The notes: a model not told the origin generated them from the sequence alone. Counted from the stretch's first letter, positions 45,871 to 55,900 are shown. The stretch is 64,000 nucleotides of DNA from Clostridia bacterium (GCA_017516445.1 JAFXCZ010000013.1:186001-250000); one strand, 5' to 3'. A program made the numbers and translations.

Positions 45871-47502
45871 TTAATTTGACAAGCTTTCAGTATTTTTTCG
45901 ATATGAAAGATAAAGCACAAGCAATAGTGCTAAAGGAATGATTACTACTGCTATAGTTGCAAGTATCATTAACATATCATTCGCGGCGGCAATATTAATT
46001 CTCGCCACGCCACCTGCCGCAATAAGCGAAGATATGTCACGCCAAGTCTTAAGTCCCTCGTTATATACAACGCCGTTACTGCTGCACCATATACCTCTTA
46101 TCACACCTATAGCATAAAAAGAGGTCAACACGAAAAAGATACCGATTATCAGGTTTTTTGCGCGTAGCTTTTGACCGTTAAAAACAAGCCTTACTGCAAG
46201 ATACACCACAAAAACAGTCGTCCAAAGCGTAATACTCGATAAAAATTTAACCATATAAGCCGAATAAGTATCAAGCATTCCAAGTTGACTTATAGTTAAG
46301 TAGCCGCCTACAAATAAGAATGGTACAAAGCAAAGTAAAAGTAGCCTTTGCTTTGTAGATACATTAAATAATCCAAAGCCTACGCCCGACGGAAGCACAA
46401 CCAAATAATATACTATTGTTAAGGCAAGCGGAATAGCAACCAAGCTATTAATTAATATTTGTGAAAATGGCGCCTCACTGCCTAACATTTGGAACAAATT
46501 AGAAAAATTTTCAAACGTAGGTTTCTTTGGTAAAAAACCATTTGGCAGGGTGAATAATTCATCAAGCGGCACAAACGCTTTTAACAAATAATTTACAGCG
46601 TAATACGAAGCCACAATAGTCAAAAACATAGAAAGCGCAAAGGTTACAAGGCCAAGCACCTTAAATACGCGGTGCTCTGAGCTGACATTTTTGCAAATAG
46701 CCCAAGCCCCGAAAGCAATAGCACAAGCTATCAAGCACCAAACCGAAAGCATTATAAGTCCTACAACCAAAATAGCATAAGCAAAGCCAACATCATACCT
46801 TACCATAAGGTAATCGTTAAATATTGTATAAAGCCAATCTGCAGAATAATCCAATGACGGTGCACCCACAACGCCTGTCACAATATTGCCGCCGCTATAC
46901 ATTAAAACTGGGATTAAACAAACAGCAATCGCGGTACCTAAAAAGCTATGCTTCATTCTTGCAGCAATATATGTAACCGAAAACACAGGTGCCAAGCAAT
47001 AAAGCCACATTATAATTATCGCAAGCTCCATTGTGTATACTTCTTTAAATGCTATCGGCTCGGTTATAATACCGCCGCTTAAAAGTATAGAATTAATCAT
47101 ACCGTAGCTATCGCCGCTAAAAATCATATTAAAAAGATTAGGAAGCATAGCACAAAGGCTTACAAGCCAAAATGCACCCATAACACCAAGTCCAAACGGA
47201 AGCTTAAGCCTTGCCGTAAAAAGTGCAGGCAAAATCGCAGAAAATAAAAGCAATACCGCCACAACACAAACCATACTTGCCGTATTGCTAAGGCATATTC
47301 CGATTACATCGTCTTTAAAAATATTTGAATAATTTTGAAGCCCGACAAACGACGGAGCTTCTATCATATTAAACTTAGTAAGGCTATAATAAAGCATTTC
47401 AATTAACTTATACACGCCAAAGGTAGCCACCAAGAACACAGGTATTTGAAAAAGTATTCCAAAGCGTGAGTTTATTTGTCCTTTTTTTAATACTTTATCC
47501 AT
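45871..47502 (-). CDS. Fused two-half ABC sugar-permease-like membrane protein
   Basis: This 543-residue protein has about 12-14 membrane segments. The N-terminal half resembles a UgpA/MalF-type permease (YYSLTKFN, then PSFVGLQNYSNIFKDD, then LSNTASMV). The C-terminal half resembles a UgpE/MalG-type permease (FLPKKPTFENFSNLFQML, then ILINSLVAIPLA, then LGMLDTYSAY). Neither half shows the EAA loop that docks the ATPase, and no ATPase or binding-protein gene is nearby. It may be a degenerate or repurposed permease. The ATG at 47502 follows TTGGAGG. It lies downstream of guaA behind a hairpin. Confidence 0.7.
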   Translation of the reverse strand: MDKVLKKGQINSRFGILFQIPVFLVATFGVYKLIEMLYYSLTKFNMIEAPSFVGLQNYSNIFKDDVIGICLSNTASMVCVVAVLLLFSAILPALFTARLKLPFGLGVMGAFWLVSLCAMLPNLFNMIFSGDSYGMINSILLSGGIITEPIAFKEVYTMELAIIIMWLYCLAPVFSVTYIAARMKHSFLGTAIAVCLIPVLMYSGGNIVTGVVGAPSLDYSADWLYTIFNDYLMVRYDVGFAYAILVVGLIMLSVWCLIACAIAFGAWAICKNVSSEHRVFKVLGLVTFALSMFLTIVASYYAVNYLLKAFVPLDELFTLPNGFLPKKPTFENFSNLFQMLGSEAPFSQILINSLVAIPLALTIVYYLVVLPSGVGFGLFNVSTKQRLLLLCFVPFLFVGGYLTISQLGMLDTYSAYMVKFLSSITLWTTVFVVYLAVRLVFNGQKLRAKNLIIGIFFVLTSFYAIGVIRGIWCSSNGVVYNEGLKTWRDISSLIAAGGVARINIAAANDMLMILATIAVVIIPLALLLVLYLSYRKNTESLSN

Positions 47503-47525
47503 ATAAAAGCCTCCAATCATTTTCT

Positions 47526-47563
47526 AAAAAAAGCCAATAAAACAAGCGTTTTATTGGCTTTTT
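47526..47563 (-). terminator. Terminator after the GMP synthetase gene
   Basis: AAGCCAATAAAAC (47531-47543) and GTTTTATTGGCTT (47548-47560) form a 13-base stem. On the minus strand it is followed by a run of T. It lies just after guaA and before the permease start. Confidence 0.85.
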
Positions 47564-47570
47564 AATAAGT

Positions 47571-48554
47571 TTATTCAAATTCTATTGTACCAACGGGTTT
47601 AGGTGTGATATCCATAAGCACACGGCTTATGCCCTTAACCTCGCTTGTGATACGAGCGGTAATGTGGTGCAAAAGCGCATACGGAATTTCTTCAATAGTA
47701 GCGGTCATAGCGTCGGTTGTATTGACCGCGCGGATGATTGCGCACCAACCGTCAAGACGCTTTCCGTCAATAACACCTACTGCGGTCATATCAGGAATAG
47801 CAATAAAATACTGCCAAACCTTGCCTGCAAGACCGTTTTTATCAAACTCTTCACGCAAGACGGCATCCGCCTCACGCAAAGCCTCAAGTCTGTCACGTGT
47901 GATAGCACCAAGACAGCGTACACCAAGACCTGGGCCTGGGAATGGCTGACGGTAAACCATCTCATGCGGGAGACCTAAAGCCTCACCTACAACGCGTACC
48001 TCGTCCTTGTAAAGCAGCTTTACAGGCTCTACAAGCTCCATTTCCATATCCTCAGGAAGACCGCCTACGTTGTGGTGTGCCTTAACGCCGTCAGATTCCA
48101 ATATATCGGGATAAATTGTACCCTGTGCCAAGAAAGAAATGTCGTCAAGCTTGCTTGCTTCCTCGTCGAATACCTTTATAAACTCACCGCCGATAATCTT
48201 TCGCTTTTTCTCGGGATCGCTTACACCCTTAAGCAAATCAAGAAAACGGTCGGTAGCATCAATATAAATAAGGTTAGCATCAAGTCCGTTTTTAAACACC
48301 TCAATAACCTGCTCGCTCTCACCCTTACGCATAAGGCCGTGGTTAACGTGAACACAAACAAGCTGTTTGCCGATAGCCTTAATAAGAAGTGCGGCTACAA
48401 CCGATGAATCAACACCGCCTGAAAGAGCCAATAAAACCTTTTTATCGCCAACCTGAGCGCGCACCTCTTTAACCTGTTCTTCAATAAAAGCATCTGCTAA
48501 AGCCTTGGTTGTGATGCGCTCCATACTTTCGGGACGTACATTACTGTTTGCCAT
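47571..48554 (-). CDS. guaA: GMP synthetase subunit (ATP-pyrophosphatase and dimerisation domains only)
   Basis: This protein makes GMP from XMP. It has the PP-loop LALSGGVDSSVVAALL (about 42-57), the FLAQGTIYPDIL motif (about 141-152) and the C-terminal dimerisation block ending MDITPKPVGTIEFE. At 327 residues it lacks the roughly 190-residue N-terminal glutamine amidotransferase domain that most bacterial GuaA proteins carry. It is therefore like the archaeal GuaAb subunit and must use ammonia or a separate amidotransferase, which is not in this window. It follows the CofE-like gene by 13 bases. Confidence 0.9.
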   Translation of the reverse strand: MANSNVRPESMERITTKALADAFIEEQVKEVRAQVGDKKVLLALSGGVDSSVVAALLIKAIGKQLVCVHVNHGLMRKGESEQVIEVFKNGLDANLIYIDATDRFLDLLKGVSDPEKKRKIIGGEFIKVFDEEASKLDDISFLAQGTIYPDILESDGVKAHHNVGGLPEDMEMELVEPVKLLYKDEVRVVGEALGLPHEMVYRQPFPGPGLGVRCLGAITRDRLEALREADAVLREEFDKNGLAGKVWQYFIAIPDMTAVGVIDGKRLDGWCAIIRAVNTTDAMTATIEEIPYALLHHITARITSEVKGISRVLMDITPKPVGTIEFE

Positions 48555-48567
48555 TTTAAAATCCCCC

Positions 48568-49758
48568 TTAGTTAGTATAGTTATCGAAATAGCCCTGAAC
48601 GAGTATTACAGGTGTACCCTTATCGCCCGAGCCGGAAGTTAAGTCACAAAGTGAGCCGATAAGGTCGGTAAGCTGACGGGGCGTTGTACCCTGTGCTGCC
48701 ATATTACCAACAAGGTCGCTTCCTTTTTCTTTAATACTCTTAGAAATAGCAGCCTTTAATTCTTCACCCGATAAATCCTTAAAATCATTATCAGCCAAAT
48801 ATTTAAGCTTTAATTCGTTAGGTGTACCAACAAGACCGTCGGTAAATGCGGGGGAAACACAGGGGTCTGCCAATTCCCAAATTTTGCCCTGTGGGTCCTT
48901 GAAAGCGCCATCGCCGTAAACCATTACTTCAATTTTCTTGCCTGTTTTCTCAAGCAAAAGCTTCTGCACCTCTAAAACAAGACCTTTACACTCATTCGGG
49001 AAGAGCTTTATAGATTCCTCTGTAGCTTTATTGGAGCCTAAAAGACCGAATTTAGAGTTATAGCCGCTGCCGTCAACCGAAGAGGTGAGAATTTCATCAA
49101 GACCGTAAACAATTTTAGCACCGCCCTCTTTCAAAAGACGCTTTGTACGGGCGCGGGTATGAATATCGCAAGCGAGTACGCAGTCGGTATAGTTTAAAAT
49201 TGCCTTTGCCTGATTAGCAAAAATAATTTCTACCTCGGCACCGCATTCTTCAATAAGGTCCTTATAATACTGAACATAGTCAACACCCGTAAATTTAAGC
49301 GGATGCACACCGAAAACCTCTCGATAGCGTTCTAAAGACAGAACGTCAGCGTAAGGGTTGATACCTGCGGCATCAAGCTTATCCCAATCTGCAAGCTCAT
49401 TACCAACCTCATCCGAAGGATACGCAAGCATTAAAACAATTTTCTTAGCACCCTTTGCAATACCCTTTAAGCAGATTGCAAAACGGTTACGCGATAAAAT
49501 CGGGAAAATAACACCGACTGTGTTATCGCCGAATTTAGCCTTAATGTCCTTAGCGATTGCATCAACCGAAGCATAATTGCCTTGTGAGCGGGCAACTATA
49601 GACTCGGTCATAGCAACAACATCGCGGTCACGAAGTGAGAAGCCCTCCCACTCGGCAGCCTCTAAAACGCTGTCTGCTACGATTTTCGCCAAATCGTCTC
49701 CCTCACGGATAATGGGGCAACGAATACCCCTTGAAACAGTACCAACTTTTCTTTCCAT
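48568..49758 (-). CDS. Coenzyme F420-0:L-glutamate ligase-like protein (CofE family)
   Basis: The 396 residues match the CofE/FbiB ligase family, which adds glutamates to F420-0 in methanogens and actinobacteria. The N-terminal block VSRGIRCPIIREGDD and RDVVAMTESIVARSQGNYAS (starting near 44) fits the GTP- and metal-binding part. Clostridia of this type are not known to make F420, and no other F420 gene is seen here, so the real substrate is probably different. It is the first gene of an operon with guaA and has its own promoter. Confidence 0.85.
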   Translation of the reverse strand: MERKVGTVSRGIRCPIIREGDDLAKIVADSVLEAAEWEGFSLRDRDVVAMTESIVARSQGNYASVDAIAKDIKAKFGDNTVGVIFPILSRNRFAICLKGIAKGAKKIVLMLAYPSDEVGNELADWDKLDAAGINPYADVLSLERYREVFGVHPLKFTGVDYVQYYKDLIEECGAEVEIIFANQAKAILNYTDCVLACDIHTRARTKRLLKEGGAKIVYGLDEILTSSVDGSGYNSKFGLLGSNKATEESIKLFPNECKGLVLEVQKLLLEKTGKKIEVMVYGDGAFKDPQGKIWELADPCVSPAFTDGLVGTPNELKLKYLADNDFKDLSGEELKAAISKSIKEKGSDLVGNMAAQGTTPRQLTDLIGSLCDLTSGSGDKGTPVILVQGYFDNYTN

Positions 49759-49790
49759 TTAAAGTCCCTCTTATCTAAAATTAAGATTAC

Positions 49791-49819
49791 ATAATATTTT
49801 ACCACAAAAACACTGTAAA
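49791..49819 (-). promoter_or_regulatory. Promoter for the CofE-like/guaA operon
   Basis: On the minus strand TTTACA (complement of 49814-49819) and TATTAT (complement of 49791-49796) are 17 bases apart, about 33 bases before the start codon. Confidence 0.6.
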
Positions 49820-49879
49820 ATCTACTTTTTTTTATAACTTTTTGAATTTTTTGCAATATGCACAAAAATATATAAACCC

Positions 49880-49908
49880 TTGACAAAAATGTTTTATTAT
49901 GCTAAAGT
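49880..49908 (+). promoter_or_regulatory. Promoter for the lysine riboswitch and dapA-lysA
   Basis: The -35 box TTGACA (49880-49885) and the -10 box TAAAGT (49903-49908) are 17 bases apart. Transcription would start at about 49915, at the first base of the riboswitch. Confidence 0.75.
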
Positions 49909-49913
49909 ATATT

Positions 49914-50080
49914 GGTAAGATAGAGGCGCGGTATGTTAATAGTAAGTTTTGGATGCTAATCACGGCGGTGAGAAGCCAAAACCCAAAGGAGCAGCCGCCG
50001 AAGAGGGTTGCCGGCAGGCGCTACTCTGGTAAGACGGAATAATATTCGGCTTACTGTCGCATTTGCGGAGTGCTATCAGC
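49914..50080 (+). promoter_or_regulatory. Lysine riboswitch (L box)
   Basis: The sequence holds the conserved L-box signatures: AAGATAGAGGCGCGG at the start, an AGTAAG loop element, the GGAGCAGCCGCCGAAG core at about 49989-50004 and the closing ACTGTCGC ... GGAGTGCTATC block at about 50053-50077. GATAG near 49919-49923 pairs with CTATC at 50073-50077 to close the P1 stem. The P4 region contains a long hairpin. It lies between the promoter and the dapA gene and ends shortly before an intrinsic terminator, so high lysine should stop transcription. Confidence 0.9.
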
Positions 50081-50114
50081 TTTGGGAACGCTATATTGTT
50101 TTCTTAATGTTTGG

Positions 50115-50139
50115 TAGCCGAGCAATCGGCTATTTTTTA
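50115..50139 (+). terminator. Riboswitch expression-platform terminator
   Basis: TAGCCGA (50115-50121) and TCGGCTA (50126-50132) flank GCAA and are followed by six T. It lies 22 bases before dapA and is the expected off-state structure of the lysine riboswitch. Confidence 0.88.
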
Positions 50140-50160
50140 TTGTATATCGGAGGAAAAATT

Positions 50161-51048
50161 ATGAAAAAGACAATTTTTGAAGGCATTGCTACCGCCCTTA
50201 TTACCCCAATTACCGAAAATGGTATTGACTATGAGGCTTTTAAAAGACTTATCGACTGGCAGATTGAAGAGGGTGTTAACGCACTTGTTGTTGCAGGTAC
50301 TACAGGCGAGGCCTCAACCTTTAGTGATGACGAGCACCGCGAGGCTATTGATTTTGCGGTAAAATACGTAAATGGCAGAGTTCCCGTAATTGCAGGTACA
50401 GGCTCTAACGATACCGCTTACGCTTTAGACCTGACCCGCTGCGCCTGCCGTTCAGGTGCGGATGCAGTTTTGGTGGTTACACCCTACTACAACAAAGCCA
50501 CCCAAAAGGGACTTATTAAAATGTTTACCGCTATTGCGGATGAATCTACCGTTCCGGTAATTCTTTATGACGTACCCTCAAGAACAGGTATGGCTATTGA
50601 GCCTGAGACGGTTGCCGTTTTGGCAGAGCATCCCAATATTGTAGCCTTAAAGGCGGCAAGCGGTAATATTTCAAAAATTGCTAAAACCGCTCAGCTTTGC
50701 GGTGATAAGATTGATATTTACTCGGGCAACGATGACCAAATCGTACCTATTATGTCATTGGGCGGTAAGGGTTGTATTTCGGTGCTTTCCAACCTTTTAC
50801 CCAAGGAAACTGTAAAAATGGCAGATACATTTTTTAAGGGTGACGTTAAGGCTGCCGCTAAAATGCAGCTAGACTTCATCCCCCTTGTTGATGCACTTTT
50901 CTGCGAGGTTAACCCCATTCCCGTAAAGGCGGCAATGGCTAAGATGGGCTTCTGTGAAGATTATTTGCGTCTACCCCTTACTCCTATGGAGGATGAGCAC
51001 CGCGCAGTTTTATATGAAGAAATGAGAAAGAACGGAATAGATATTTAA
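50161..51048 (+). CDS. dapA: 4-hydroxy-tetrahydrodipicolinate synthase DapA
   Basis: DapA condenses pyruvate with aspartate semialdehyde, the first committed step to lysine and diaminopimelate. The 295 residues show the pyruvate-site AGTTGEASTF (about 43-52), the tyrosine region PYYNK (about 107-111), the DVPSRTG motif (about 138-144) and the Schiff-base lysine in IVALKAASG (about 160-168). The ATG at 50161 follows TCGGAGG. An in-frame upstream start at 50008 would lie in the riboswitch and is rejected. It overlaps lysA by one base. Confidence 0.96.
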   Translation: MKKTIFEGIATALITPITENGIDYEAFKRLIDWQIEEGVNALVVAGTTGEASTFSDDEHREAIDFAVKYVNGRVPVIAGTGSNDTAYALDLTRCACRSGADAVLVVTPYYNKATQKGLIKMFTAIADESTVPVILYDVPSRTGMAIEPETVAVLAEHPNIVALKAASGNISKIAKTAQLCGDKIDIYSGNDDQIVPIMSLGGKGCISVLSNLLPKETVKMADTFFKGDVKAAAKMQLDFIPLVDALFCEVNPIPVKAAMAKMGFCEDYLRLPLTPMEDEHRAVLYEEMRKNGIDI

Positions 51049-52343
51049 TGATTTGTGATAATATCAGCATAAACAGTAAAGGGCATTTGACCTTTGCGGG
51101 CTTTGATACAGTTGATTTAGCAAAAAAATACGGCACACCTCTTTACCTTATGGATGAAAATAAAATCCGCGAGCATATAAGGGAATATAAAACGGCTTTC
51201 AGCAAATATTTCCCCGAGGGCTCTTGTCCCGAATTTGCTTCTAAAGCCCTTTCGTGCAAGCAGATTTACCGTATTTTAGCCGAAGAAAAAATGAATATTG
51301 ACGTGGTGTCCTGCGGTGAAATTTATACCGCCGTTTCGGTTGATTTTCCAATGGAGCACTGCTTTTTCCACGGCAACAACAAGACCGACAGCGATATTGC
51401 CTTTGCTATGGAAAACGGTGTAGGCTACTTTGTTGCCGACAGCGAGGATGAGCTTTTTGCAATAAACCAAATTGCAAAAGAAAAGGGCATTACACAGAAA
51501 ATCCTGCTTCGTGTAACACCCGGTATTGACACCCACACCCACCAAAAAATTTCAACAGGTAATGTTGATTCTAAATTCGGCATTGCTATTAGCACCGGTC
51601 AGGCAAAAGAAACAGTCGAAAATATCTTAAAGCTTAGCAATATTAAGCTTTGCGGTTTTCACTGTCATATCGGCTCTCAGATTTTTGAGAGCGAGCCGTT
51701 TGCCACCGCGTCCGAGCTTATGCTTTCCTTTATTGCCGAGGTGCAAAAAGATTTAAAGCTTGAAACCGAAATTTTAAACTTAGGCGGCGGCTTTGGTGTG
51801 AGATATTTAGAAAGCCACCCCGAAATAAACTATACCGAAAAAATTGAAGAGATCTCAAAAATACTTAAAATTCAGTGCGATTTCTTGGGTATTGCAATCC
51901 CGAAAATCGCAATGGAGCCGGGCAGAAGCATTGTAGCCGATGCAGGTATGACACTTTACACCGTAGGCTCGGTTAAAGAAATTACGGGCTATAAGAATTA
52001 TGTTTCGGTAGACGGTGGTATGACCGATAATCCGCGCTATACCCTCTATGAAGCGCCCTATACCGTAATGCTCGCCTCTCGCGCAAATGAAGAAAAGAAC
52101 TTTTGCGCCACAATTGCCGGCAGATGCTGTGAATCGGGCGATATTTTACAGGAAAATGTAATGCTACCCAAACCCCAACGAAATGATATTTTAGCGGTGC
52201 TTACAACTGGTGCTTATAACTATTCAATGGCGTCTAATTATAACCGTGTTCCCCGCCCGCCGATAATTATGCTAAACGATAACGGCGACTATTTAGCCGT
52301 AAAACGCGAAACTTACCAAGACGTTTGCTCTCTTGATGTATGA
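51048..52343 (+). CDS. lysA: Diaminopimelate decarboxylase LysA
   Basis: LysA makes lysine from meso-diaminopimelate with PLP. The 431 residues have the PLP lysine in FASKALSCKQIYR (about 63-75), HCHIGSQIFES (about 204-214), the EPGRSIVADAG block (about 288-298) and the CCESGDILQEN motif near 363-373. It starts at the dapA stop (TAATG), so the two lysine genes are under one riboswitch. The spacing suggests that both the diaminopimelate supply and its drain to lysine respond to lysine. Confidence 0.96.
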   Translation: MICDNISINSKGHLTFAGFDTVDLAKKYGTPLYLMDENKIREHIREYKTAFSKYFPEGSCPEFASKALSCKQIYRILAEEKMNIDVVSCGEIYTAVSVDFPMEHCFFHGNNKTDSDIAFAMENGVGYFVADSEDELFAINQIAKEKGITQKILLRVTPGIDTHTHQKISTGNVDSKFGIAISTGQAKETVENILKLSNIKLCGFHCHIGSQIFESEPFATASELMLSFIAEVQKDLKLETEILNLGGGFGVRYLESHPEINYTEKIEEISKILKIQCDFLGIAIPKIAMEPGRSIVADAGMTLYTVGSVKEITGYKNYVSVDGGMTDNPRYTLYEAPYTVMLASRANEEKNFCATIAGRCCESGDILQENVMLPKPQRNDILAVLTTGAYNYSMASNYNRVPRPPIIMLNDNGDYLAVKRETYQDVCSLDV

Positions 52344-52367
52344 CAATATTCAGTTGTGTGTGGTATG

Positions 52368-52408
52368 ACGAACCCACCCTTGATTACAAGGGTGGGTTCG
52401 TTAATTAA
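52368..52408 (+). terminator. Terminator after lysA
   Basis: A 15-base perfect stem (52368-52382 with 52387-52401) around ATTA is followed by T-rich sequence. It separates the lysine operon from the accessory region that follows. Confidence 0.88.
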
Positions 52409-52441
52409 TCTTAATTATTTATATTTTGCAACCAATTGCAT

Positions 52442-52906
52442 TTAATTTGTCATTTCAAAACACAAGGAACTACCACTTGCGTTTTCTAGAATATTAGCTT
52501 GCTCTAATATTTCTTCAACTTGCAATTTGTTAATACCATCTAAAATATCATCAATATTATTAACTGACATATTAGGTAATAATACAGTCCATTTTGTATT
52601 ATAAATCAATATATCATCTTTTGTAAGGCTTTGTAAAAACTTTAATGTATTACCTTTTGTTCTACAAGCGCAAATATACAAATCACAGTTTCCTAATTTT
52701 TTAAAATCCTCAGTCAAAGCAGCATCGGTATCTCCACGTGTAGTAATACCGATAATTCTGCCATTAATTATTACTTTTGCAACTCTATCTCTTCCAATAT
52801 GATTCAAAACCGTAACATTATTATTTTGACTTAGTTTATCAATCAATAAATTGAGCGTTGTTGTTTTACCATATCCACTATGTCCTCGTAAAGCAATAAT
52901 TTTCAT
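52442..52906 (-). CDS. Small P-loop NTPase of unknown role
   Basis: The 154 residues begin MKIIALRGHSGYGKTTTLN, a clear Walker A loop at residues 8-15. It has no strong Walker B motif; LYICACRTKGN (about 81-91) and ILIYNTKW (about 104-111) are candidate core strands. No family was recognised; MobB-like and zeta-toxin-like folds were considered, but the sequence does not decide. The ATG at 52906 follows AAGGAG. It lies 48 bases after the collagen-like gene on the same strand, so the two are probably cotranscribed. The region is visibly more A/T-rich than the lysine operon, which suggests transfer. Confidence 0.65.
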   Translation of the reverse strand: MKIIALRGHSGYGKTTTLNLLIDKLSQNNNVTVLNHIGRDRVAKVIINGRIIGITTRGDTDAALTEDFKKLGNCDLYICACRTKGNTLKFLQSLTKDDILIYNTKWTVLLPNMSVNNIDDILDGINKLQVEEILEQANILENASGSSLCFEMTN

Positions 52907-52954
52907 TTTAATACTCCTTAAACTTTCTACTTGATTATAATATAAAACCATAAT

Positions 52955-55900
52955 TTATTCAGTGCGAGACCACACCTTGTTATAAAAGATTACATCTCTA
53001 TAAGAATATGTACTACTTCCCCAACTTTTATGATATCGTACAGAAACAGGTTCAATAAATGCTTTAGCCGCATTCTCCGCATTAGAAAGTCCATATTTTG
53101 CTGTGTATTCTTTGTTACCAGCAGTTCCCCCTTGCTCAACAGTATATGTATAAGTCAAATCCCAACCTGAAGATTTTTCAAAAATAGCAGATGTTAAATT
53201 TGTTCTGTAAAAAGCATATTCACCTATAGAAGTGACATTAGCCGGTATAGTAATTTCTGTTAAAGATGTTCCGCAAAATGATGATTTTCCTATTTTAGTT
53301 AATGTTGAGGGCAATGTAACCTTTTGCAAACTTACACAATTATAAAAAGTATGATTATCTATCTCAGTTATTCCTTCAGGTATATTAGCCTCTGTTAATA
53401 ATATTCCATTAATAAATAATTGCCCATTATTTATACACGGATTGGAATTGCCATCACCAAAATTGATTTTACACCAATCTGTTAAATCGCCGCTAAAATA
53501 TGCTGTAATTAAATCTTCACAATTCAAAAAAGCATCTGTTCCAATCTCATTAATCGTTTTTGGAAGAGTTATTTGAATTAAATCTACACAGGTAGTAAAG
53601 CCTTCATCTAAAATTTTTGTTACTGTAATTCCATTATATGTTTCAGGTATCTCTAACACAGTACACAAGGGGGCTGCTTCTCCTGCAGATACAGCATATG
53701 TACCATCAGGTAGTAACGAATAAATAAGATAATCTGTTGTTACAACATTTTCTGCATTAGCATCAATTTTTATTGTTTGAGTCGTTCCATCATCAAAAAT
53801 AATAGTAATTACACCATTACTATAGGTTATATTTGAAATTCCTCTGCCATCAGCGCCATCTTTACCTGCGGCACCAGTGTCGCCCTTGTCACCTTTATCG
53901 CCCTTCGGACCTTGAGAACCGGTATCACCTTTGTCGCCTTTCGGTCCCTTAACAGAGCCGAGATTCTTTGTATTACCATTAGTATAGGTGATAACAAGTT
54001 CGCCATTGGCATCAATTTCAGTATTTTCAATACCGACACCATCTTCACCGTCTTGACCTTTAATGTTGCCAAGAGGAATGGTTTCACCAGAGGAGAATGT
54101 CATAGAAAGGTCGCCATCAACTGTAAGAGTAACTGCAGTAATACTTACACCTTGTTCGCCTTGTTCGCCTTTTTCACCCTTGGCACCCTTAATATTGCCA
54201 AGGTTAATAACAGTAGTATCAGAAAGGGTTATTACAAGCTTATCTTCAATAATTTCAACCATGGAGACACCTGTGCCCGTATCGCCCTTCTCACCTTGGG
54301 CACCTTGTTGACCGGTAGCACCGGTTTCACCTTTATCCCCCTTTTGGCCTTGGGGACCCTGAATTCCCTGTGCACCTTGGGGTCCAATAATTTTGCCAAG
54401 ATTTACAGGCTCACCCTCGGTATAGGTAATAATAAGCTCGCCATCGTTATTGATATCAATAGAAGCAACACCTACACCAGTGTCACCTTTATCGCCTTTA
54501 TCTCCCTTGTTACCTTGAATACCTTGCTCACCCTGTGCACCTGCAGAACCTGTCGCACCGGTTTCGCCCTTGGCTCCCACAACTTTGCCAAGGTTGATTT
54601 TATCGCCATTGGTATAAAGAATAACAAGTTCGCCGAGTTCGTTTATAGTAGTGGATGAAATACCGTTACCGGTTTCACCCTGAACGCCTTGCTCACCTTG
54701 TACACCGGTAGCACCCGTTGCACCAATATCGCCTTTGTCACCCTTTTCACCCTTGATATTACCAAGGTTAAGAGTTGTTCCGGTAGTAAGGGTTATTTTA
54801 AGGTTGCCGTTTTCTATAACGATGGTTTCAATACCCGTACCGTCTTTACCAACTTTACCATCTTGACCTGCAGCACCAGCTTCACCTTTTTCGCCCTTGT
54901 CGCCTTTTTCACCTTTGGCTCCAACTACAACACCAAGGTTTGAAACAGTATTATCTGAAAGGGTAATAACTAGTTCGCCCTTGTTGTTGATTTCGGTCTT
55001 GGTTACACTTACACCGTCTTGACCCGCGGCACCTTTGTCACCTTTGGCTCCTATCACATCGCCGAGTTCATCTCTTTGACCGTTGGAAAAATAAATTACC
55101 AAATTGCCGCTAGAGTTAATCTCGGCACCGGTTACGCTAATGCCTCGCTCACCTTGAACGCCTTGAATGCCTTGGATACCTTGTTCACCTTGGTCTCCCT
55201 TATCGCCCTTGTCACCTTTATCGCCCTTTGCTCCAACTACGACACCAAGGTTTGAAACAGTATTATCTGAAAGGGTAATAACAAGTTCACCCTTGTTGTT
55301 AATTTCAGTCTTGGTTACACTTACACCGTGTTGACCTGCGGCACCAGTGTCGCCCTTATCTCCCTTTTCGCCTTGGACACCTTGAATTCCTTGTGCGCCA
55401 ATGTCACCCTTATCACCTTTAACACCAACTACAACACCAAGATTTGCGGTTTGACCGTTTGTATATGTAATAACGAGCTCGCCGTCTGTATTGATGTTTG
55501 CGGATGAAACGCCAATTCCGTCTTTACCGTTCATACCTACAACTTTATCGAGGTTGACAGTCTTACCATCGGAGAAAGACAGCACAAGCTGACCGTCGGC
55601 ATTAATATTTGCCGCGGTTATTCCTACTCCATCATTACCCTTTTCGCCCTGAGCACCATCCTGTCCGTCAACTCCGTTGGTACCATCTTTACCGTTATTA
55701 CCATCTACACCGTCAGCGCCGTCTTTACCTTTAGCAACACCCAAATTCAATACGCTACCGTCAGTTAAGGTTATCAACAACTCATTTTTATCAGAAAAAG
55801 CTGCGGTTTTTATTCCAACTCCATCTTTGCCTGCGCTAGCCTTAAGCGAAGCCAACCAATCCGACTGAGTACCTGAATATCCATTTTCAACCGCTATTTC

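Noticed and set aside
50008..50160. An N-terminal extension of dapA from 50008
   Set aside because: The segment is the lysine riboswitch and its terminator. The ribosome binding site and family length support 50161.
53912..54658. A 248-codon open frame on the plus strand opposite the collagen-like gene, and similar ones nearby
   Set aside because: It is an antisense shadow of the repetitive Gly-X-Y coding sequence, has no ribosome binding site, and its repeats only mirror the real gene.
53827..55700. Regularly spaced repeated DNA that could be mistaken for a CRISPR array
   Set aside because: The repeats are in frame, vary in length and encode collagen-like tracts; there are no cas genes and no constant direct repeats with unique spacers.
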